A stretch of DNA of 64,000 nucleotides from Plasmodiophora brassicae (taxonomy: Eukaryota > Endomyxa: Phytomyxea > Phytomyxea > Plasmodiophorida). Both the position numbers and the translations under genes were made by a program. The stretch spans positions 434,001 to 498,000 of the forward strand of contig CP145419.1 in NCBI GenBank assembly GCA_036867785.1, given 5' to 3'. Shown here piece by piece: positions 57,919 to 64,000 of this stretch. The stretch's first letter is position 1, and each line of letters starts with the position of its first letter. The notes under the pieces are model-generated. The model was given only the letters and a program-made list of their open reading frames with translations. It was not told the DNA's origin and made no database searches.

Positions 57919-58500
57919 CTAGGTGGAAGCCGCCTGTGGCACTTTCCCTGTACGAGGTTTCGGACTGGGACTCTCCATGGATCGCATAGCGGTATCGATG
58001 CGAAGGAGTAACTTGTCGGTATCGGTATTGGCCTCATCCAGCGCCACATTGCCGATATCGACAGCAACGCCGCGAGCGTTCTTCAGGCGATCCACGTCGT
58101 TCGATTCAATGGCCTGGACGACTTCGGCAGTTACCCCCGCAAGGAGACGTTTGTCGATCGCTTCCCGCTTCTCAGTGATCCGGTTGTTGTGGGCAGCCGT
58201 CATCGGCAACTTGCCGTTGCGATGCGTGTCTAGCCACTTCTTGTACTTGACAAGGAACTCCTGAATCTGTTTCAGTGGCGGGGTGGCGCCTCCGCGTGGC
58301 AGTAGCTCAGTGACTTTCTTTAGGCTGCCCTCGGCCTCATGGCCGCGTTTCGCAGCGGCGTCGTACGCCAGGTATATGCCAATGCCAAGGCCGACAAATA
58401 TGAGAAGGACGCACCCCGAGACGATACCCCATCTGATGATTCGCGACTTCCGCGCCCCTTGATGGCCGCCAACCGGGTTCGTCGTTGGAAGCACGGTCAT
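57919..58500 (-). CDS. Single-TM protein, unknown
   Basis: 193-residue uninterrupted frame. A short cytoplasmic N-terminus with basic residues (GARKSRIIRW) precedes one transmembrane helix (GIVSGCVLLIFVGLGIGIYL, residues about 26-45): a type II or signal-anchor layout. The remaining 145 residues form a charged helical domain, probably three or four helices (FLVKYKKWLDTHRN, VTAEVVQAIESND, DKLLLRIDTAMRSM). Convergent with the C3orf33-like gene, stops 105 bp apart. Family not recognised. Confidence 0.55.
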   Translation of the reverse strand: MTVLPTTNPVGGHQGARKSRIIRWGIVSGCVLLIFVGLGIGIYLAYDAAAKRGHEAEGSLKKVTELLPRGGATPPLKQIQEFLVKYKKWLDTHRNGKLPMTAAHNNRITEKREAIDKRLLAGVTAEVVQAIESNDVDRLKNARGVAVDIGNVALDEANTDTDKLLLRIDTAMRSMESPSPKPRTGKVPQAAST

Positions 58501-59149
58501 CTCGAGTACGTTATCAGGCAGGTGGGCTGGTCGAGCGCTGCAGCGTTGGTTCCTATAATATATACAATACTATGCCGTCCACTATTTGCTGAACGCCCGA
58601 CCTCGGCAGGCGTTCCGTCATGGAGGCATTAATGCCGAAGACTAATCCGTAAACCGTCGGCGCTACGTCCCCGACCCTGGGCCGGGTGATCGCCAGTCAG
58701 ACAGATCCGGGTCAGTCAGCAGGAATCAGCCTCTACGCGTCAATTCGGAGATCCGGAATCCCGATCACGTACATGCGCCATCTGGGATTCCGGCTTATGA
58801 GCCCATTCTCCGCTCCATCGGACCGTCCAGCAGATAACGCGCGTGATGGAGAGCGCGTCCGCTGCTTCTGGCAAACGACGGGCAGCCCTCGTAGGGGAGT
58901 ACCAATGTTTCGGTTTTACATTGGTTACATTCCGCTGCCTATGCGAATGGCCGTCAGGAGAAGCCATGACGATGTAAAGAGTACCTACCCATGGACTCTT
59001 GGTTCATGCATCTAGGAGGTATACCAGTGCTGTCGTCGGCCGTGACTGGTACGGACTTATTGCGTCGGCGAGGGCAGGGGCTCGATTCGGGTGCTCGGCG
59101 GGCAAACGCGTGTCGGGCTCGTGAGGTCGCTGGGGCGGCGTCGATAGCC
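58501..59149. promoter_or_regulatory. Divergent intergenic region with an AT-rich patch
   Basis: 649 bp. An AT-rich patch (CCTATAATATATACAATACT, about 58552-58571) sits 50-70 bp upstream of the minus-strand gene and could be its core promoter. The rest up to RAB5 shows no gene. Confidence 0.3.
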
Positions 59150-60003
59150 ATGAGCGCGGCGGGTGGCCCCCAGAACAAGACGTACCAGTTCAAGCTGGTT
59201 TTGCTCGGCGACTCTGCTGTCGGCAAATCGTCGCTCGTCCTGCGATTCGTCAAAGGACAGTTCTTTGAGTACCAGGAAAGTACAATTGGAGGTACGCGCT
59301 CATCGTACGTTCCAGGCCGCGCTAGTCGTTTTAATTTCGACCATCTTCAGCCGCATTCCTGACACAAACGGTGGTTGTCCAAGACTGTACGGTCAAGTTT
59401 GAGATCGTATGCTTGTGTTGCAGTGCGGCCAGCCTCGTTATTAACTATATGTGTAGTGGGACACGGCTGGGCAAGAACGGTACCACAGTCTTGCGCCCAT
59501 GTATTATCGCGGTGCCGCAGCCGCCGTCGTTGTGTACGATGCTGTCACCCCCTTTTTTCGGTTGCGTAGTTCCATTCTGAATTTGTTCGGCAACAGATAC
59601 GACATCACATCAGAGCAGTCGTTCGCTCGTGCGAAGAAATGGATTGAGGAGCTCAGACAACTTGGCAGTGCCGATATGGTCATAGCCCTGGCTGGGAACA
59701 AGACGGATCTGGAAGATCAGCGACAGGTCACACCGGAGGTTGCGAAGGCGTACGCCGACGAGCAGGACATATTCTTCACTGAAACGTCCGCCAAGACTGC
59801 TGACAACGTTAACGAACTATTCGTCATGATTGCTCGGAAGTTGCCCAAGGTCAGCACCGGTTGTAGGTCGTGTCGCCCCATTGTCGCTAACGTGCCGCCG
59901 TTAGGTGTTCGTCCCGCAGGAACCGAAGACTGGCAGCATTGTCATCGAGAACACCGGATTGGACCAGTCCAGGGCCGGCTGCTGTGGCCTGTCCGGGCAT
60001 TAA
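59150..60003 (+). CDS. RAB5: RAB5 small GTPase, five exons
   Basis: Exons 59150-59291, 59351-59406, 59457-59533, 59597-59849, 59905-60003; 208 residues. P-loop GDSAVGKSS, switch I start [12 protein letters not shown], switch [26 protein letters not shown] (guanine), ETSAK. The AAFLTQ and [13 protein letters not shown] signatures are specific to the Rab5 group, which controls early-endosome fusion. The C-terminus ends CCGLSGH: two cysteines for geranylgeranylation as in other Rabs, but followed by five residues instead of the usual two (CCSN). Start chosen as the first ATG in frame, giving [15 protein letters not shown]. Confidence 0.95.
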
Positions 60004-60229
60004 CCTATGCGCTGCTGTCGGCAGATCAGCCATCCGCAATACTAAACGTTCGAGTCGACATGATCTGGACTGTCGATCAGCAATCTATCATTATTCTAGA
60101 ACCGTGTCGTGTGGGCGGCACGCGTATGTCAGTGAGGTCGTCGCAGTCGGGCGGTGGTCGGAAGGTGCGGCGGTTGTCAGACGGAGTTTGCGGTCTAGGC
60201 TTTGCCTTGGATCGCGGCGGGCGACAACC

Positions 60230-62268
60230 ATGGCGCTCAGTTTCTCGGTCACGATGCCCGCGTACTCGTCGCTGTTCCTGAACACGGGCAAGAACATTGA
60301 TGAGGGCGACAAGGGTACTGCTCGGCGGGGCTGGATGCTAGCTGGCCGCGATTCTGACCGGATTCGACCTAGTTGTTCTTCCGGATACCGTGCTTCGTGG
60401 CCTGCTCCAGCTGTATGGGCAGCGCCCTATGCCAACGCCCCTGATATTTGAGATCAGGAACGCGCCTATTGGCCGGGTATCGCATTGTGGCGTCCTGGAG
60501 TTTACGGCCCAGGACGAAGCCGCGTTCATGCCGAACTGGATGCTGGAGAACCTGCTCCTGTCCGATGGCGCTCCTGTGCGCCTGACGCTCTGTACATTGC
60601 CGAAATTGACGTTCGTCCGATTCCAGCCATTGCAGTACGCGTTTACAAAGATCCCGAATCCGAAAGCCGCGTACGATTGCCTTCCGCATCGCCTGGTTGC
60701 TTGGCTGATCTCGCATACTGGTTTTACCCAGATTGGAAGAAGCGCTGCTAAAGTTCACAGCGCTGACGCGTGGCGATACGATTCTGCTACGGTACCATCA
60801 CGAAGAGTATATGATGCAAGTGACCGACGTGCAACCGGATACGGGCGAGCGAGAGCCCCCTGCCGGATGCGTTATCGATGCCACCATTGAGGTTGATTTC
60901 GATCCGCCGCTGGAGGAAGCCCCAAAGGAAGAAAAGATCTCAGTGCTGGAGCTCGACGTCCCCGAGCAAGGGCACGTCATGGCAGACCAATTCAGTAACG
61001 CGAGACAGTGATCGATATTCGCCATGTTGTACTGATTAAGGTCGTTGCCAGAATACTACCGGGTAAAGCTTCGTGACCCGTCGATCGGTCTTCGCGTGTC
61101 GATCGATTCAACCGGGACACGCCCGGACGTGTATATATCGACATCGGTGGATCGGCCGTCGCCGACGAACAGCATGTTCTCGGGCAGTGTTGGGTCCCCT
61201 GCCGAAATCAGGACCGATTCGCCAGGTTTCTCCAAGTCGTGGTACTATATCGCCGTGCACTCTTTCGGTCAGCCTGCGGCATACACGCTTCTGGCAACGC
61301 AGGTGTGATTGCTCGCTCGGTCGCAGACGCACGTGTCTAAGACGGTTTGTCAGGTCGAGGATGATGTCCAACAGGGGCAACAGCTTGGCAAGATTCCGTC
61401 GCCGGTGGCATCGTCATCCGACCTGGCATCAACGCCACCCGGGCAGCGCTGCGACAATTGCATGCGGGTCGTCCCCGCTGCGTCCTTCCAGATGCATTCG
61501 ATCGTGTGCGCGCGGAACAACTGGGCCTGCCCCCAGTGCCGAAAAGTGATGCCCGTTCGCGAACGAAACAAGCACGCCCATTGCGATCTGTGCGACGCGG
61601 TCATTGTCCCCGAGGACAAGGAGAAGCATATCGCCCTGTTCCACGCCAAGGTGAAGTGCCGATGCGGCCAGGAGATGGACGCGCTGGCGTTGCCATCGCA
61701 CCAGGAGAAGTCGTGCCAGTTCAGGCTGCAGCCGTGCCGATGGTGTGGTGATTCGTTCCCGCTGAACCAGAAGTACGCCCACGAGCAGATGTGCGGGTCG
61801 AAGACGGTCCCGTGCGCGCGATGCGGCAAAGCGGTCATCCGGCGGCAGACCGACATTCACAATGCCGCTGAACACGGCATCAACCCATGCCTGGATGCTT
61901 CCGGAAACCGAAGAACGGTGGCGTCGGTAGAAACCGAAGAGCGACAGGCACGAGCGCAGGAACTGCTGCCGACGTACGGTGCCAACCTGGCCAACAACGG
62001 CAACGATGAAGACGCCATGGTTGCCCAGGCAATCGCTGCATCGCTCAACTACCAGGGCGGTTCATCCGCAAGCGCCCCTGCCAACGAGGAAATGGACCCT
62101 GAACTCGCTCGAGCCCTCGCCGCCTCCATGGAAGCCAGCGCCCAAGACCAGGACCTCGCGCGGGCCATCGCCGCCTCCATGGAAGTCGACGCGGAGACCC
62201 AGCGCGACCTCGATCTCGCTATCGCCGCTTCCCTCGCCGAATCACCCGAGTCCAAGTCCGACTTCTGA
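60230..62268 (+). CDS. UFD1: UFD1-like protein fused to zinc fingers and UIM-like repeats
   Basis: Exons 60230-60314, 60373-60670, 60732-60994, 61052-61302, 61354-62268; 603 residues in one frame. N-terminal UFD1 double-psi barrel ([46 protein letters not shown]), then a PPC-like beta-sandwich ([35 protein letters not shown]), then TRAF-type Cys/His zinc fingers ([70 protein letters not shown]), and four UIM-like repeats at the end ([37 protein letters not shown]). This is the architecture of plant PRLI-interacting factor K. UFD1 hands ubiquitylated clients to Cdc48/p97; the extra modules suggest additional ubiquitin and partner binding. Confidence 0.9.
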
Positions 62269-62318
62269 CATCCTCCATCGCCAGCCTCGATTCGATGAAT
62301 GAAAACAGGAATAAGCAG

Positions 62319-62338
62319 CTGCAGCAGCAGCAGCAGTT
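62319..62338. repeat. Short (CAG)n-like run upstream of SF3B4
   Basis: Five to six CAG units (GCTGCAGCAGCAGCAGCAG), non-coding in the models given. Confidence 0.7.
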
Positions 62339-62436
62339 TGCCGCAGCGGTTGAGCGACGGCCGTGCGGCGTCGCGAGTGTTGCGTAATTCCGTGCAGTCA
62401 AGTCCGTGGCCGGCGGAGGAGAGACGCGGCCCGTTG

Positions 62437-63449
62437 ATGACGACGTACGTCCGGCAGCAGGACCGGAACCAGGCGGCGACGCTGTGGTGCGGCAACCTGG
62501 CCGACCAGTGCACGGAGGAGATATTGTGGGAGCTGTTCATACAATGCGGGCCGCTACGTAAGAGAGGGGTGTCTCGCGTCGGGTCTGCGTCGCCCTGACA
62601 AAGGGTCTGCGTTGCGTGCACAGTGGACGTTGTGATGCCGACGGATAAGGTGACGAACCAGCACCAGAATTACGCGTTCGTCGAGTTCCGGTCCGAGGCC
62701 GACGCCGACTACGCGATGAAGGTGATGAACATGGTGAAATTGTATGGCCAGTCGATCCGGATCAACCGGTCGTCCCGCGAGAAGGACGAATTCGACGTTG
62801 GCGCGAACCTGTTCGTCGGCAACCTGGCCCCTGAAGTCGACGAGCAGATCCTCTACAACTCGTTCAGCGTTTTCGGACAGGTGTGCCAACCTGATCTTGC
62901 TGTCGCTGGTCAGCCCAACTGAACATGTTGATGGGTGTACAGGTTCTGAACGCCAAGGTGATGCATGATGACAATGGGGCACCGAGAGGGTTCGGCTTCG
63001 TGAACTTTGCAACGTTCGAAGCGTCCGATGCGGCGCTGGCAGCCATGAACGGCCAGTACCTATGCAACAAGGCGATCAACGTGTCGTACGCGTACATGAA
63101 GGACAGCACGCGCGGCGAACGTCACGGCACCGAGGCGGAACGTCAACTGGCCAAGAGCCGGGCGGCCATGCTGCCGAAATCGGCCACCAAGGTGCATTCG
63201 CACTTCTCGGCGGGTAGTACGGCACCGCCGCCGCCGGCTCCGGTTGCCGCCGAACATCCCGTCGGGTTCCCGCCCATGGTCCCACCTGGATACGGGTACG
63301 CCGCGCCGCCGCCCATGCATTTCCCAGGGGCGTTCCCGCCGCCGTTCCCAGGCGCGTTCCCGCCCCCGGGACAGTTCGCGCCGCCCCCCATGTTCCCGCC
63401 GGGCATGGCGCCACCGCCCCCACCCCCACATCAACGACAACAACAATAA
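62437..63449 (+). CDS. SF3B4: Splicing factor 3B subunit 4 (SF3B4/SAP49), three exons
   Basis: Exons 62437-62557, 62624-62880, 62943-63449; 294 residues. Two RNA-recognition motifs: RRM1 (TLWCGNLADQCTEEILWELF; NYAFVEFRSEADADYAMKVM; LYGQSIRINRSS) and RRM2 (NLFVGNLAPEVDEQILYNSF; GFGFVNFATFEASDAALAAM; CNKAINVSYAYMKDS), then GERHGTEAERQLA and a Pro-rich tail of Pro/Phe/Gly/Ala repeats ending HQRQQQ. This matches SF3B4, a U2 snRNP protein that contacts pre-mRNA near the branch site. That fits a genome with many tiny introns. Confidence 0.95.
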
Positions 63450-63521
63450 TAATCGGCACAGACAGACGCATGCACCCGTTCGATGTCGGCACGACGCGTC
63501 CCGTGCGCCACCTGTTGTATA

Positions 63522-64000
63522 TTATAGGATGACGCAGCACGATGTGGATTTGGCGGGGGCGACGGCGGCAGCAGGTTGCTGCTTGTCGGCATCCGGTTCC
63601 GGTTCCGGTTGCCGGTCGCGAGTCGGGCCAGGCGGTTTCCCCATCGCGGCCCCGTGCGACATCGAAGGTTCCGTCTGGACGTTCACCTGATCGGGGCTTA
63701 ACGGCGCCGCGTCCTCGGCCGTCTCCATGCTCTTGAACGCCTTCGGCGAGGAGTGCATCGGCGGCGGGCCATGCGCGGCGCTGCTCGCCTGCGTTCGCAA
63801 CGTCTTCTCCACGAGCTCCTTCTTCGCCATCGGCGACATGTTCGATCGGGACGCGGGCGCCGGCCCATCGTTCTCGTTGTCGGCGGGCGTCGCCAGCGTT
63901 TTCGACGCGGCCGCCGCGTCCCCGTGCTCGCTCGAGTCGGCGTTGCTCGACAGCATCCTGGCCTTCGGTGTGCTCTGATCGCTTGCCTGCTGGTGGTGAA
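63522..64000 (-). CDS. C-terminal part of a CAAX-box protein, 5' end outside window
   Basis: The minus-strand frame is open from the window edge to a stop at 63522; the Met at 63956 need not be the start because upstream codons stay open. The visible part is disordered and rich in Pro, Ala, Ser, Glu and Asp, with one helical patch (MSPMAKKELVEKTLRTQ). It ends STSCCVIL: CVIL is a CAAX box whose final Leu favours geranylgeranylation, and the cysteine before it could be palmitoylated. So the protein is probably membrane-tethered. Tail to tail with SF3B4, stops about 72 bp apart. Family not recognised. Confidence 0.5.
   Translation of the reverse strand, partial: HHQQASDQSTPKARMLSSNADSSEHGDAAAASKTLATPADNENDGPAPASRSNMSPMAKKELVEKTLRTQASSAAHGPPPMHSSPKAFKSMETAEDAAPLSPDQVNVQTEPSMSHGAAMGKPPGPTRDRQPEPEPDADKQQPAAAVAPAKSTSCCVIL

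Noticed and set aside
57727-58011. Plus-strand ORF overlapping the C3orf33-like end
   Set aside because: Out of frame with the last exon and overlapping the minus-strand gene; no family features.
61052-62268. A separate zinc-finger/UIM gene downstream of UFD1
   Set aside because: Exon phases join cleanly across 60995-61051 and 61303-61353, and the same fusion is known in plants.
1-64000. tRNA, rRNA, CRISPR or bacterial operon signals
   Set aside because: None seen by eye on either strand; gene structure is eukaryotic throughout. A tRNA or covariance-model scan would be decisive.

Overview
The window is nuclear DNA of a GC-rich, gene-dense, single-celled (or simple) eukaryote that builds a motile cilium. 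It carries an axonemal inner-arm dynein heavy chain, and its genes have many very short introns. Of the introns I could place by reading frame and protein similarity, almost all are 41-70 nt, with GT...AG ends and often a CTAAC-like branch site near the acceptor. Protein affinities (C3orf33-like protein, Chk2-type kinase, ABCA transporter, LRR/ephrin-receptor-like surface protein, pyruvate carboxylase) suit a free-living flagellate near opisthokonts or apusomonads, but I cannot name the organism. No CRISPR array, tRNA, rRNA or bacterial operon structure was seen.

Layout. 1-13320: DNAH10-type dynein heavy chain (+), only its far N-terminus missing. 13526-15368: two unknown genes, divergent from each other. 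15460-22662: a minus-strand surface-protein gene (LRRs, beta-helix-like region, Cys-rich ephrin-receptor-like tail), apparently broken, and split by a 5.1-kb Ty1/Copia LTR retrotransposon (17208-22333) with LTRs identical by eye and a 5-bp target duplication. 22880-23573: a two-exon gene of a small protein family known mainly from phages and giant viruses. 23973-25946: secreted repeat protein. 26052-26150: an orphan proteasome-beta-like exon. 26435-31184: pyruvate carboxylase in 21 exons. 31264-33153: two divergent membrane-protein genes. 33220-34181: dual-specificity phosphatase (-). 34589-34990: a 96-aa three-exon micro-gene. 35366-36573: LACTB2 (-). 36592-38124: condensation-type acyltransferase (-). 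38125-40172: largely unresolved. 40173-40748: unknown gene (-).

40811-42738: FHA-Chk2 kinase (-). 43040-44210: OST3/MagT1 subunit of oligosaccharyltransferase (+). 44281-45020: tRNA-splicing endonuclease TSEN34 (-). 45231-52846: full-length ABCA transporter (-). 53090-56221: SEN1/senataxin helicase (-). 56927-57814: C3orf33 homologue (+). 57919-58500: unknown single-TM protein (-). 59150-60003: RAB5 (+). 60230-62268: UFD1 fused to zinc fingers and UIM-like repeats (+). 62437-63449: SF3B4 (+). 63522-64000: C-terminal part of a CAAX-box protein (-).

These are mainly unlinked housekeeping genes (ciliary motility, gluconeogenesis, N-glycosylation, RNA processing, endosome traffic, ubiquitin-proteasome), packed on both strands with spacers often below 300 bp. 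Exon boundaries are my own inferences. For DNAH10 (the part inside the window), PC, CHK2, LACTB2, the phosphatase, the 32283-33153 membrane gene, OST3, TSEN34, C3orf33, RAB5, UFD1, SF3B4, the phage-family gene and the 96-aa gene, the exon sums keep one open frame across all junctions, which is an internal check.
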